DNA of 38,389 nucleotides from a virus. The stretch's first letter is position 1. Every line of letters starts with the position of its first letter. The notes under the pieces are model-generated. The model was not told the origin of the DNA, did not search any database, and saw only the letters and a list, made by a program, of their open reading frames with translations. Positions 25,611 through 33,519 of this stretch are shown piece by piece. The DNA is taken from the IMG/VR virus record IMGVR_UViG_3300007735_000700, positions 1-38,389 of that record; one strand, written 5' to 3'. The position numbers and the translations under genes were made by a program.

Positions 25611-27212
25611 ATGCCCATGACCAAGCCAACCTCTGAACAGGTCACGTTCCTCGCCGCCGGCTCGGGCGCCTCGCAGCGCACGGTGCTCGACAAGCTCCGC
25701 GATGTCGTGAGCGTGAAGGACTTTGGGGCAGTTGGCGACGGCGTGGCAGATGACACGGCGGCGATCAACGCCGCCATCGCCACGAACAAGGCCGTGTATT
25801 TCCCGCCCGGGACGTACATGACGAGCGGAATCAGCCTGTCGTACTCGGCGACGAACCCGCGTGTCCTGTACGGAGACGATTACCTAAACACGAGCATCAA
25901 GCGCATTTCAGGCACCGATCCCATCGTGAACGTCGCGCAGTTCACGCATGTCCGGTTGGAGAACCTGACGTTCGACGGGAACAACACCGGCGGGTACGGG
26001 ATCATTTGGCGTGCGCACTATTCGCTCATCCATCGTTGCCGCGTCAGCAACTGCCAAAACTACGGCATGCTCATCAGCGGATCAAACGTCAGCAAGATGG
26101 ATTACGTCATGGTGCAGAATTGCTACGGCGGAATGCGCATGGAGAACACCGCTGACCCGCTGCCGGTCGATCCCGTGTATTCGTGCATGTACACGACATT
26201 TGAGAACGTGTTCCTGGAATGGAGCGGCGGAGCCAGCGGATATTCGGCGCTGCGGCTTGCCGGAGCCCAGTGCCAGTCCTTGACCTTCCAGGACTTGCAG
26301 CTTGAAACCACGAACAGCTTCACGACGAAGATCACGACTCCGGCAATCGACATCCAACCGAGCAACTGCTCACATCTGTATTTCTACAAGTTGCAGGCGG
26401 AATTGCCGTATGGCAACGACATCGCGATGGTTCGCGTGAATTCCGCGACATCTGATTCGGTGCGTTTCATCGGTGGAAGGCTGTTCATCGGAGGAAACGG
26501 AGGCGCCGGAACGTGGAATGCACCTGCATTTGCATTCACATCCGTGGATGGTGGCACCGTTTCAGACATGTCAATCGTCGGCCTTGACCAGGCCGGCACG
26601 GTTACTGCCACGTCGATGATGACCATGACCGGGTGCAAGAACATGGTTGTCAGAGACAACCTGATTTCCCTGAAGGAGCCGAACGTCCTCATCAACGATG
26701 CACCGCCGAGCGTCACGACCGAATTCCTGTTCACGGCGAACAACACGGTTCCTCCGAAGATGATCGGAGCAAGCGCGACGGATGCAGCTCCGGTTGCCGC
26801 GATCAACAACATGACTTTCGGGAGCGTGACAATCTCCGACGATGGGTTCTTCGACATCTTTGGGAATGGCGGATCTAATTCTCCGGGCAGAAACATCGCG
26901 TGCCTCATCACGCTGTATTCCGGCACGTCCTCCACGCCGAACGTCAACAGTTTCGCGATGTTCCTTGCGCAGTCCAGCAATGTGTCTGGAGCGGCGGCGC
27001 ACCAAACCGTCACCGTTCTCGCCGGATCGGCCGTCGAACTCACGACGCTTGGGAGCGGCGTGGCCTGCTCTCTCAGCGCGACCACGGACGGGAAACTCGG
27101 GGTTCAGGTCGGCGGAGGCACCGCTGCTGCGCGTGCCATCCGCGTGTACAACAGGCTGGGATCAACCCAGATCGTCAGCATCGACATCAAGTGGATGAAC
27201 TTGGTCCCATGA
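25611..27212 (+). CDS. Tailspike 2: pectate-lyase-type depolymerase without anchor
   Basis: A 533-residue protein. The beta-helix entry motif VSVKDFGAVGDGVADDTAAI begins at about residue 33, preceded only by a short adaptor (GASQRTVLDKLRD). It lacks the T7-fibre anchor of tailspike 1, so it probably docks onto the first spike or another fibre. The helix (residues about 60-390) has Asn/Gly turns and is followed by a beta-rich C-terminal domain (about 400-533), perhaps a trimerisation or carbohydrate-binding unit. No clear Shine-Dalgarno sequence precedes the ATG at 25611; a second in-frame ATG lies at 25617. Confidence 0.8.
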   Translation: MPMTKPTSEQVTFLAAGSGASQRTVLDKLRDVVSVKDFGAVGDGVADDTAAINAAIATNKAVYFPPGTYMTSGISLSYSATNPRVLYGDDYLNTSIKRISGTDPIVNVAQFTHVRLENLTFDGNNTGGYGIIWRAHYSLIHRCRVSNCQNYGMLISGSNVSKMDYVMVQNCYGGMRMENTADPLPVDPVYSCMYTTFENVFLEWSGGASGYSALRLAGAQCQSLTFQDLQLETTNSFTTKITTPAIDIQPSNCSHLYFYKLQAELPYGNDIAMVRVNSATSDSVRFIGGRLFIGGNGGAGTWNAPAFAFTSVDGGTVSDMSIVGLDQAGTVTATSMMTMTGCKNMVVRDNLISLKEPNVLINDAPPSVTTEFLFTANNTVPPKMIGASATDAAPVAAINNMTFGSVTISDDGFFDIFGNGGSNSPGRNIACLITLYSGTSSTPNVNSFAMFLAQSSNVSGAAAHQTVTVLAGSAVELTTLGSGVACSLSATTDGKLGVQVGGGTAAARAIRVYNRLGSTQIVSIDIKWMNLVP

Positions 27213-27433
27213 CCTCTCCCCACCACGACGAACTGTTCCTCGCCATCGGCCGCCTTGAGGGGAAGGTCGATTCGATCCTCGCCCAGCAGTCGCGCCAGAA
27301 CGACGAGCTGAAGGCGCACGACGCACGCATCCGTTCCCTCGAGCATTCACGCGGCTACATGCTCGGCTGGAGCGCGGCCATCGGGGCCGGCATGAGCCTT
27401 GCCGCCAACTACCTCGTCAAGCACTTCGCATAA
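27209..27433 (+). CDS. Small coiled-coil protein with C-terminal membrane segment, possible holin
   Basis: A 74-residue protein whose ATG overlaps the stop of tailspike 2. Residues about 8-48 form a coiled coil (FLAIGRLEGKVDSILAQQSR), followed by one hydrophobic segment (YMLGWSAAIGAGMSLAANYL) and a short basic tail. The layout resembles XhlA-type small proteins that act with holins. It could also be an accessory tail protein. No partner endolysin is visible nearby, so the lysis role is only a suggestion. Confidence 0.55.
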   Translation: MTSPHHDELFLAIGRLEGKVDSILAQQSRQNDELKAHDARIRSLEHSRGYMLGWSAAIGAGMSLAANYLVKHFA

Positions 27434-27443
27434 GGAAACCGCC

Positions 27444-27986
27444 ATGCCCACCGACATCGTCATCGCCACCGACAAGCCTGAATACCGGACGAGCGGACTC
27501 ATCACCGCCTCGAGCGGGACGTACGACAATGCCGTCCCGACCGCCACGATCCCGTCCACGACGGGGCAGACCTTCCTCGTCCCGACGAACCTCGGCGACA
27601 AGCCGAGCCTCCTGCGCCTGGTCCCGTTCCACAGCGCGAACAACGCGACCACTCCGAGCGTGCGCGTGATCGGCTGGACGACCTACGTGCAGACGAGCGG
27701 CACCCCGATCTACGTCCCGACGCTGCTGGCCGACCTGGCGTGCGCGTACAACGCCACCGCCGGCAGCATCCCGAGCCTGTCGGTGAATGGCACGACGCAG
27801 TACTTCTTCCATGCGATCACGGTCGGCACGGGCGTTCCTACGGTGAACGTCTATAGCCCCGGCACGGCCGCTGCTGCCGGCACGCCGCCCGCCGGCGTGG
27901 TGATCGACACCATCGGCGTGCAGTACGTGACGTTCCAGTTCAAGTCCTCGACCGGGACGATGGGCGCGTTCTACGCATTCCTCTGA
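27444..27986 (+). CDS. Beta-rich structural protein, unknown role
   Basis: A 180-residue protein with AAGGAAA before ATG 27444. It is rich in Thr, Val, Gly, Ser and Pro, with no Trp cluster, cysteine pair or membrane segment, and probably folds as a beta-sandwich (SLLRLVPFHSANNATTPSVR, VQYVTFQFKSSTGTMGAFYA). Placement between tailspike and fibre genes and strong GC-ending codon use suggest an abundant virion protein, such as a decoration or fibre-linking protein. I do not recognise a named family. Confidence 0.65.
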   Translation: MPTDIVIATDKPEYRTSGLITASSGTYDNAVPTATIPSTTGQTFLVPTNLGDKPSLLRLVPFHSANNATTPSVRVIGWTTYVQTSGTPIYVPTLLADLACAYNATAGSIPSLSVNGTTQYFFHAITVGTGVPTVNVYSPGTAAAAGTPPAGVVIDTIGVQYVTFQFKSSTGTMGAFYAFL

Positions 27987-27998
27987 TCGGAGGCCGCG

Positions 27999-29246
27999 AT
28001 GCGGTACGACGTAGGCAGGTTCCGACGCCCGATGCGTCGTTCGACGGAAGGCCAGCTGATGAGCCTCATCAGTCTGGGCGACGGCTCCACGCTGACGCTG
28101 GACTTCACTGCGATGGGCGGGATGCTCGATTCGAGGTTCACGTTCACCCGCAACAGCGTTGCCACGTACATCGGTTCCGATGGACTTGTCAAGACTGTTG
28201 CCGCTGCCGCGACGAATGACCCGACAAAGGCGCGGTTCGACCATGATCCGTCCACGGGTGCGTTGCGCGGCCTGTTGCTGGAGGGCGCATCGACCAACCT
28301 GGTGTGCGGTTCAGAGACGTTTGCGACGAGCGGTGGGTCGAACAATTGGTCGGACTCGAACATCACGCGGGATGCAACGCCGCGAACGAGTCCAGATGGA
28401 ACCGCAAATGCACTTCGGATCACCGCGGCCGCCGGGAGCGCGACCGTAACGAACAATCTTGCCATCACTGCCGCAACGAGGACGTTCTCCGTATGGATTC
28501 GTCGCGTGAGCGGGAGCGGAAACATCCAGTTGTCTCGCAACACGAACGACGCTACGCCGACATGGACAACGGTGACGATTTCGTCCACGTGGTCACGTGT
28601 TTCCGTGACGGGAACAAGTACCGGAAACACGGGTGTTGGCATCCGAATCGTTAGTGCGTCGGATGTCATTGAGGTGTGGGGCGCCCAGGTCGAGAACGGA
28701 TCGCAGCCGAGTTCGTACATCCAAACAACGACCAGCACCGCGACTCGCGTGGTCGAGGAATGCCGATGTGCGATCAGCGCACCGGCAATCGGATGGAACG
28801 CGAATCCGCCTGCCGTGTCGGTTCTTTGCAAGGCGTACATCTCGCGTCTTGGGACATCTGGATTCCCGCAGCATTTGCAGTTCTGGGTGACCAGCGCAGG
28901 AGTCGCCGCATTGTCGTTCTCCCACAATTCCGCCGGATACACGCAATACGCTTCCGGCAGCGCATCATCCGGGACATTCGGAACATCGAATCAGACTGGG
29001 TTGACCGTTGGCGCACGCAGCCGTGTGGCCCACAGTCCGGCAACAACGACGAACCCGATGTCGGTCAACGGCGCGACTGCATCGACAATCGCGGCCAACT
29101 CCGCGCTCGTCATGCGCGTGCCTGATGAGATTCGACTGAATTACGACAATTCAGGCGCATACAGCAACAGCGTGACGTTCGATGTCGTGAAGTTCTGGCC
29201 GACGCAGTTCACGCAAGACCAACTCAACGCCCTGACAGCGAGCTGA
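27999..29246 (+). CDS. Lectin-like tail fibre protein
   Basis: A 415-residue protein with GGAGG before ATG 27999. After a 20-residue basic start, it has the motif LDFTAMGGMLDSRFTFTRNS ... RFDHDPSTGALRGLLLEGAS, which is common in phage proteins with concanavalin-A-like or CBM-type sugar-binding domains. A second beta-sandwich (SNNWSDSNITRDATPRTSPD to VIEVWGAQVENGSQPSSYIQ) resembles CBM4/9-type modules. A third, C-terminal lectin-like domain ends with VTFDVVKFWPTQFTQDQLNA. It probably binds a surface glycan, alone or with the spikes. No hypervariable C-type-lectin region is seen. Confidence 0.7.
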   Translation: MRYDVGRFRRPMRRSTEGQLMSLISLGDGSTLTLDFTAMGGMLDSRFTFTRNSVATYIGSDGLVKTVAAAATNDPTKARFDHDPSTGALRGLLLEGASTNLVCGSETFATSGGSNNWSDSNITRDATPRTSPDGTANALRITAAAGSATVTNNLAITAATRTFSVWIRRVSGSGNIQLSRNTNDATPTWTTVTISSTWSRVSVTGTSTGNTGVGIRIVSASDVIEVWGAQVENGSQPSSYIQTTTSTATRVVEECRCAISAPAIGWNANPPAVSVLCKAYISRLGTSGFPQHLQFWVTSAGVAALSFSHNSAGYTQYASGSASSGTFGTSNQTGLTVGARSRVAHSPATTTNPMSVNGATASTIAANSALVMRVPDEIRLNYDNSGAYSNSVTFDVVKFWPTQFTQDQLNALTAS

Positions 29247-29247
29247 C

Positions 29248-29550
29248 ATGGACTACCTCCTACGAACCAACACCGAAGCGCAGATGGACGATGCGCTGGA
29301 AGCGGCAGGGATTCTCGTCGAGCGTGATTTGGGTGACGGCGAGATGGCGCTCGTGGCCGTCGATGGGGCGTTCTTGGACAGGATCGGCGGCATTCCGGCA
29401 GTCCTTGACGAGCATGGAAATGTCATTCATCAGGCGCATCCCGAATACCACGCAAATCTCCGCGTGTCGTTCGCATTGACGAAGGCGCAGGAGGATCTGC
29501 TGCCGACGTTCTCGCCGTTGCCGACCGTGCCGTACCGGGTGTTCTTCTGA
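29248..29550 (+). CDS. Small protein following lectin-like fibre gene
   Basis: A 100-residue acidic protein starting one base after the fibre stop and ending in a TGATG overlap with the next gene. It begins MDYLLRTNTEAQMDDALEAA and contains IPAVLDEHGNVIHQAHPEYH. A similar small gene often follows lectin-like fibre genes in related phages, so it may be an assembly helper or minor part of the fibre. No ribosome binding site is obvious, which fits translation by coupling. No function is established. Confidence 0.6.
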   Translation: MDYLLRTNTEAQMDDALEAAGILVERDLGDGEMALVAVDGAFLDRIGGIPAVLDEHGNVIHQAHPEYHANLRVSFALTKAQEDLLPTFSPLPTVPYRVFF

Positions 29551-30032
29551 TGCTGCGATGGCTCGCCGTCATCGCGCTCGTCGGGTGCAACCCGGTGCAG
29601 CGCATCTCGAACCATGCGAACGCCATCCGCACGGAGGCGCAGGCGCTCGAGGAACACGGCCAGGCCATCGGTGATCCCGTGGTCGTGGCGGGCGCGGAGC
29701 GCATCGACGGCCTCGCGGCCGGCATCCACGACGAGTTGCCGAACGTGACGAACAAGGTGCCGGCGTGGCTGTCAACGCTGCAATGGTGGGGGATCGCGGT
29801 CGCGGTCGTGGCCGTGGCGTTCGTGCTTTGGAACTCGGGAATACTCAGCTCCGTCCGCATCGCGCTCGGGTTTCTGCCCAGGCGGAAGGTTGCCCAGGCC
29901 GAACTGGCCCTTGATACCCTAGACGAATCCCGTCCCGAGGGGGACAGGGAACTCGTCGCCGCGTTGCGCTCGGACCCCGAGTTCGACGCGGCCTTCCGCA
30001 AGGCGCGCAAGCGCAGAAAGGCGCAGGAATGA
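29550..30032 (+). CDS. Lipoprotein-like membrane protein, lysis candidate
   Basis: A 160-residue protein coupled by a 1-base overlap. The N-terminus (MLRWLAVIALVGCNP) is a short lipoprotein signal with lipobox LVGC, Cys13. A helical periplasmic-type region follows, then one membrane segment at about residues 75-100 (WWGIAVAVVAVAFVLWNSGI) and a charged cytoplasmic-type tail ending in RKARKRRKAQE. Lipid anchor plus membrane segment is compatible with a spanin-like or other envelope role, and its place at the end of the late operon fits lysis, but no family is recognised. Confidence 0.55.
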   Translation: MLRWLAVIALVGCNPVQRISNHANAIRTEAQALEEHGQAIGDPVVVAGAERIDGLAAGIHDELPNVTNKVPAWLSTLQWWGIAVAVVAVAFVLWNSGILSSVRIALGFLPRRKVAQAELALDTLDESRPEGDRELVAALRSDPEFDAAFRKARKRRKAQE

Positions 30033-30142
30033 TCCTCGCAGACGCTCTCGGCACGGTGTGGTTCACGCTTCTCGTCGCGGCGGCAGGCTTCGCCGCCGGC
30101 TGGATCCTGAAGGGCAAGCACGGCCACAAGTTCAAGTTCTGA
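30029..30142 (+). CDS. Tiny membrane protein, 37 residues
   Basis: ATG at 30029 overlaps the previous TGA; stop at 30140-30142. The protein is a single hydrophobic helix (TVWFTLLVAAAGFAAGWILK) with a basic C-terminal tail (KGKHGHKFKF). It is the last gene of the late operon before the convergent terminator. Possible roles are a holin-like or accessory lysis peptide; nothing in the sequence proves this. Coupling, codon use and a membrane helix support it as a real gene. Confidence 0.55.
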   Translation: MILADALGTVWFTLLVAAAGFAAGWILKGKHGHKFKF

Positions 30143-30218
30143 CCGATCCTGCTCCTCTCACGGGGCGCGGCCGGCTGCGGATTCGTCCGTCGTTCGCCGC
30201 GCCCCTCGTCGTTTCAGG

Positions 30219-30270
30219 CAAAGAAAAACCCCCGGCTGGTCCGTCCGTGAGAACGGGGCCGGGGGGAGAG
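30219..30270 (-). terminator. Intrinsic terminator of the minus-strand operon
   Basis: Arms CCCCCGGC (30229-30236) and GCCGGGGG (30258-30265) pair, with an inner CCGT/ACGG pairing in the loop. Read on the minus strand the stem is followed by TTTTTCTTT (complement of 30219-30228), a textbook intrinsic terminator just after the stop of the Gp157 gene. On the plus strand it lacks a T-run, so it mainly protects the late genes from antisense transcription. The 30143-30283 gap holds no gene that I can support. Confidence 0.8.
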
Positions 30271-30283
30271 GATGGCCTGAAGA

Positions 30284-30790
30284 TCAGCGGATGCGGAGGC
30301 TGGTGCCTCGAGGGAGCAGCGTACACCCGGGGACGGCGGTCCCGGCCTCAAGCGCGGCGCGGATCGCCTCCTTGTTCGCCTCGACCTTCACGGCCTGGTA
30401 CTGCGGCGCGAGGGCGGTCGGCTCAACCGCGACCTCGAGCGGCTGCTTGCCGCCGTTGCCAGCGACGGCGAGTTTGAACCGCGGCGTCTCGATCTTGACC
30501 TTCCCGGTCGCCTCCATCGCCTCCTTGAGGCGTTCCTTCAGGCGGTCGGCCAAGGCATCGTCGGCCTCGGCGAGCTGCGCGATGCGCTTGGCCTCGGCCT
30601 TGCGTGCGTCACGGCGCAGCTCAAGGCTGCGGACGAGGCCCGCGTAGTCGTCGGCCTTGTCCTCAAGCGCAGCGTCCAGCCCTTCGAGGTGGGCGTTCAG
30701 CGCGTCCTGCGCCTCCTGACTGTCAACGCCGCCCTCGAGGATGGCGTCGAGGATGGACTCCATCTCGGACTTGATCGCGTAGAGGCTCAC
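30284..30790 (-). CDS. Gp157-family protein
   Basis: A 168-residue protein of the siphophage Gp157 type: an N-terminal coiled-coil half ([40 protein letters not shown]) and a short C-terminal beta module beginning [16 protein letters not shown] and ending [20 protein letters not shown]. The family usually sits beside single-strand annealing proteins and was linked to phage resistance in Streptococcus thermophilus. Here it overlaps the bet stop by 4 bases, supporting a shared recombination role. It is the last gene before the terminator. Confidence 0.85.
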   Translation of the reverse strand: MSLYAIKSEMESILDAILEGGVDSQEAQDALNAHLEGLDAALEDKADDYAGLVRSLELRRDARKAEAKRIAQLAEADDALADRLKERLKEAMEATGKVKIETPRFKLAVAGNGGKQPLEVAVEPTALAPQYQAVKVEANKEAIRAALEAGTAVPGCTLLPRGTSLRIR

Positions 30791-31770
30791 TTGACCACCT
30801 CCCCGTCGAGGATGGCGGCGTCGGCGTCGGCCTTGACGGCCCCGCCGATGACCCGCATGATCTCCATCACGCCGTTGACACGGGCAAGGTCAAGCGTGAG
30901 GATGCTGCCGACCGAGTCGTTGCATACCCCCGCATACTCGGCAACGGTGGTCTTGATCCAAAGGATTCCGTGCTCGCCCGTGGCCTGAATGGCAACGGCG
31001 TTACCACGGTCGGCCACGCGCATGATGGTGAAGGCGCCCTCGTACTCCTCGGGGTAGGCGTCGGTCGCCTTGGCCTCCTGCGTGGGCGTGGATGCCTTGG
31101 GAGCCGCCTTGGCCTTGCGGACGGGCTTGGGGGCGTCCTGCGCCGCCGGCGCGTCCTGGGGCATCGTAGGGGCTGGCAACACCGCAACGACCTGCGGGCC
31201 GGGGGCGGGGGCGGCGGGGGGGTTCTCCTGCTGCCCCATCTCCTCGGGGGTGTACAGGCCGGACAGCTCGGCGGGGAAGGCGCGGCGCAGCGCGAGGGCT
31301 TCTGCCACCTTTGCCAACATGACGCAGGGCATCTTCGGCCACATGCCCGACAGGCTGCCGTCCTTCTTGCGCTGCGCGTACTCGCGGAACAGGGCGACGG
31401 CGGTGACCGCCTCCACGAATCCCTTGCGGTAGACCCCGACGCGGGCGGCGGCAGGCGGCTCGTCGTGGAGCCACACGTCAACCCATTGCCCGTCCGTGCC
31501 GCAGTAGGCGACCGCGGTCTGCCCCGCGTACTCGCCGCTGCGCTGGGCGACCAGGCGGAACCCGTCGATGCTGACCTGCGTCTGCATCACCTCGCGGCCG
31601 GCGCGGGAATCCCACCGCTTCACGGCGTAAATCTGGCGGGCGAAGGGGTCCAGCCCGGTACGGTCGCACACGTTGAAGAACAGGTCGAGTTCGTCGCGGC
31701 TCGCGCCGGCGCAGAGCGTGCGTGCGAGAAGGTCGCGCTTCTCGTCATCCAATCGTGCAAGTGCAGTCAT
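30787..31770 (-). CDS. bet: Single-strand annealing recombinase Bet with extra C-terminal domain
   Basis: A 327-residue protein. Residues 1-185 are a Redβ/RecT-like core ([77 protein letters not shown]). This protein anneals complementary strands and promotes phage recombination. Residues about 186-236 are a Pro/Ala/Lys linker, then about 237-315 a compact beta-rich domain ([40 protein letters not shown]) that is not part of the minimal Bet fold. GAGAGGATTC precedes the ATG. It has its own promoter at 31824-31852. Confidence 0.85.
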   Translation of the reverse strand: MTALARLDDEKRDLLARTLCAGASRDELDLFFNVCDRTGLDPFARQIYAVKRWDSRAGREVMQTQVSIDGFRLVAQRSGEYAGQTAVAYCGTDGQWVDVWLHDEPPAAARVGVYRKGFVEAVTAVALFREYAQRKKDGSLSGMWPKMPCVMLAKVAEALALRRAFPAELSGLYTPEEMGQQENPPAAPAPGPQVVAVLPAPTMPQDAPAAQDAPKPVRKAKAAPKASTPTQEAKATDAYPEEYEGAFTIMRVADRGNAVAIQATGEHGILWIKTTVAEYAGVCNDSVGSILTLDLARVNGVMEIMRVIGGAVKADADAAILDGEVVK

Positions 31771-31775
31771 GTCGT

Positions 31776-31855
31776 GAATCCTCTCGTAAGTGTGCGGATG
31801 GCAACGCGCCGTCCGTTGACAGAACTATACGGGAACGCAGCATTGCTGTCAAGAC
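31776..31855 (-). promoter_or_regulatory. Promoter P-bet with conserved leader blocks
   Basis: On the minus strand: -35 TTGACA (31847-31852), a 17-base spacer, and -10 TATAGT (31824-31829), a near-consensus sigma-70 promoter pointing at bet. Downstream are GGCGCGTTGCC (31800-31810) and the ribosome binding block GAGAGGATTC (31776-31785). The last two blocks and the 9-mer GTCTTGACA at the -35 also occur in the leader of the other minus-strand operon. Confidence 0.8.
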
Positions 31856-31878
31856 CCCGGTCAGGATTTCTTGCCCCG

Positions 31879-32316
31879 TCAAACCACCACGGAAACGACG
31901 GTTTCGTCGCGGTCGCCCCATTCCTTGCACAACCACATAGCTCCGATCTGCGAATCATCCAAGTAGATCACCCCCGTCAGAGCGTCGCCAAGCGCCCGGG
32001 CAAGCTTGTCAAGGTCGATACGGGTAGGTATCAACGGCGCACCAGAACGGAGTGCGCCCTTCGAGGTGAAGTGCGACTTCGGGCGGACAAACCGAAACGT
32101 CACCTCCAAACCAACCACTTCGTCGGTCGGTGGCCTGTTCCATGCCTGCGAGGCACATACGGCGGCCACGGCCCTGAACGGCTTGACCCGTGCCGAGGAC
32201 TCGACCAGGACGGTGCGCCCCGTCCGCAGGCGGATGGCGCGTTTCGATCCCTGCGGGGCGGCCGCGCCCGGGATCGTGAACTCAATCGCGGCGGAGCTTG
32301 TGGTTGGCTTGTTCAA
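31879..32316 (-). CDS. rusA: RusA-type Holliday junction resolvase
   Basis: A 145-residue endonuclease that resolves branched DNA. Residues 11-30 (IEFTIPGAAAPQGSKRAIRL) are the RusA N-terminal strand and basic loop; PTRIDLDKLARALGDALTGV (98-117) and IYLDDSQI (117-124) carry the metal-binding acidic residues D101, D103 and D120/D121. The start is a TTG at 32316 with only a weak ribosome binding site; no better start gives a complete first strand. It overlaps the upstream gene by 35 bases. Promoter P-bet lies in the 108 bases after its stop. Confidence 0.88.
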   Translation of the reverse strand: MNKPTTSSAAIEFTIPGAAAPQGSKRAIRLRTGRTVLVESSARVKPFRAVAAVCASQAWNRPPTDEVVGLEVTFRFVRPKSHFTSKGALRSGAPLIPTRIDLDKLARALGDALTGVIYLDDSQIGAMWLCKEWGDRDETVVSVVV

Positions 32317-32476
32317 GATTCTTGATCTTCTGCGTGTTCACCACGCGCATGAGTTTCGCAACCTCGTTTCGCAGGTACACGACCTCCTGCATCAGCTCCA
32401 GGGCGAGCGGGTCCGTTGTCCCGCTTGCCTTCGTGCGGTCCACCACGTCCTCGTCCCACTCCCCTCGGCCGCGCAT
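32282..32476 (-). CDS. Hypothetical coiled-coil protein, 64 residues
   Basis: A 64-residue charged protein with a strong AAGGGGAAGG before its ATG and a 2-base gap after the upstream gene. The C-terminal two thirds (LMQEVVYLRNEVAKLMRVVN) have a heptad pattern consistent with a coiled coil; the end overlaps the start of the RusA gene. No family is recognised. It may be a small regulatory or accessory protein of the replication/recombination operon. Confidence 0.6.
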   Translation of the reverse strand: MRGRGEWDEDVVDRTKASGTTDPLALELMQEVVYLRNEVAKLMRVVNTQKIKNLEQANHKLRRD

Positions 32477-32478
32477 TG

Positions 32479-32682
32479 TCAGCCTTCCCCTTCATAGATC
32501 ACGCGCTCGATGTGCTTCGGGAGGATTCGCCGGCAGAGCTGCACCTCGATGCGGAGGCGCAGGATCTCGGCGGCGGCCTCGAGCATGACGTCGGATTCGC
32601 TGCGCGGGGTCAGCCCGTTGGACATCCGCCGGAGGCGGTCCACGATGTCGTTCTGCTGGTGTTCGTCGCCTGGGTCAGTCAT
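32479..32682 (-). CDS. Hypothetical small helical protein, 67 residues
   Basis: A 67-residue protein with the pattern NDIVDRLRRMSNGLTPRSES then MLEAAAEILRLRIEVQLCRR, a helix-turn-helix-shaped layout (DIVDRLR ... AAxEIxRLR) that recurs in many small phage early proteins without known function. ATG overlaps the upstream stop by 4 bases (ATGA). Codon use agrees with its neighbours. Confidence 0.65.
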   Translation of the reverse strand: MTDPGDEHQQNDIVDRLRRMSNGLTPRSESDVMLEAAAEILRLRIEVQLCRRILPKHIERVIYEGEG

Positions 32683-32855
32683 GCCTTCCGCGATCCTTTC
32701 GGCGCTTCATGGCGCCTCGTCAAGTCCAAGTATGTGAGTGCGTTGCAGCGCGGGCAGTCCTCCGGCTTGCCCGGACGGCATGCCTTCAACTGCTCAACTG
32801 GGACGGGCGTCCACTTCCCGTCCTTCCATGTCATCGCCATTCGATTTTCAGGCAT
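32679..32855 (-). CDS. Hypothetical protein with Cys motif, 58 residues
   Basis: I chose the ATG at 32855 because GGAGA lies seven bases before it; an in-frame TTG at 32873 would add six residues. The protein (MPENRMAMTWKDGKWTPVPV ...) has a C-x8-C-x2-C segment (CRPGKPEDCPRC) that could bind a metal with another ligand, followed by a basic tail. It overlaps both neighbours (8 bases upstream, 4 downstream). No family is recognised. Confidence 0.55.
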   Translation of the reverse strand: MPENRMAMTWKDGKWTPVPVEQLKACRPGKPEDCPRCNALTYLDLTRRHEAPKGSRKA

Positions 32856-33234
32856 TGCCATTCTCCAAATCAAAGCAGTCCCAGCCTTTGATCTTGGCGA
32901 GTTGCCACTTCGTTAAACGAAACGGGTTATTGTCGCACGCATAACGCCTCGCCTCGTCGCGCTCAATGAGGAGCGTGTTGATCGTCTTTGCCAGTTTCTG
33001 AATGTGCTGTTCCTGGTACGCGATGCTGCACACCCTTTGCCTCGCCTCGTCGCGCTCGCGGGTCAACTTGTTAGCAATTCTGATGAGTTCGTCACGCTCT
33101 GCCTCCAGCGCATCGCGTGTGTTTCGCAGCCGTTCGATCTCGTCGGCGGCGGCTGCCCGCTCGTCGTTTGCCATGTCGCCCATCGCGTCCCAGCGGATGC
33201 GGAGTCGGGCCACGAAGTCATTGTCAGTTGACAT
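32848..33234 (-). CDS. Hypothetical coiled-coil protein, 128 residues
   Basis: A 128-residue protein with GAGGTGG before its ATG. Residues about 20-100 form a long coiled coil (ADEIERLRNTRDALEAERDE, LAKTINTLLIERDEARRYAC), a form common among phage early proteins that bear 'ADEIERLR' motifs. The last 25 residues (NPFRLTKWQLAKIKGWDCFD) are a separate short module. Its start overlaps the upstream gene by 11 bases. Function unknown. Confidence 0.65.
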   Translation of the reverse strand: MSTDNDFVARLRIRWDAMGDMANDERAAAADEIERLRNTRDALEAERDELIRIANKLTRERDEARQRVCSIAYQEQHIQKLAKTINTLLIERDEARRYACDNNPFRLTKWQLAKIKGWDCFDLENGNA

Positions 33235-33421
33235 AGCCCACCTCGATCTCCCGCAACTTGCGGGCGTAAGAAAGGATTTCCTCTACGGCATCGCACGCCA
33301 GCGCCCAGTTCAGCGACTCCTTCTCGCGCAGCAGGCGCGCCGCCGCGCTGTTCGCGCCGAGCTTCTCCTCGGCGATCTCGCGCCGCAGGATCTTGATGCG
33401 CTCCATGAGTTCTGGATTCAC
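33224..33421 (-). CDS. Hypothetical helical protein, 65 residues
   Basis: GTG start at 33421 overlaps the TGA of the upstream membrane protein (GTGA), the arrangement used throughout this operon. The protein (NPELMERIKILRREIAEEKL ... AVEEILSYARKLREIEVGYV) is helical and charged. A longer open frame reaches 33511 but its added residues are a His/Arg-rich shadow of the upstream gene. Function unknown. Confidence 0.55.
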   Translation of the reverse strand: MNPELMERIKILRREIAEEKLGANSAAARLLREKESLNWALACDAVEEILSYARKLREIEVGYVN

Positions 33422-33519
33422 GGCTTGCTCCTCTCGCGCCAGATGAGGTACTCCTCGATGGCGAACATCACCAGCGCGGTGCTGACGGACCCGATGAGGA
33501 AGAACATCCACTCGCTCAC
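33418..33519 (-). CDS. Tiny membrane protein, 33 residues
   Basis: GTG at 33519 overlaps the upstream stop (GTGA) and its own stop overlaps the next GTG. The product (EWMFFLIGSVSTALVMFAIE then EYLIWRERSKP) is a single membrane helix with a basic cytoplasmic tail. Such short peptides in phage early operons can act on host membrane functions, but no role can be assigned. The two-sided coupling is the main reason to accept it as a gene. Confidence 0.5.
   Translation of the reverse strand: MSEWMFFLIGSVSTALVMFAIEEYLIWRERSKP

Noticed and set aside
27999-29246. Diversity-generating retroelement as in BPP-1
   Set aside because: No reverse transcriptase, accessory gene or template repeat is in the window, and the fibre C-terminus lacks the C-type-lectin variable motif.
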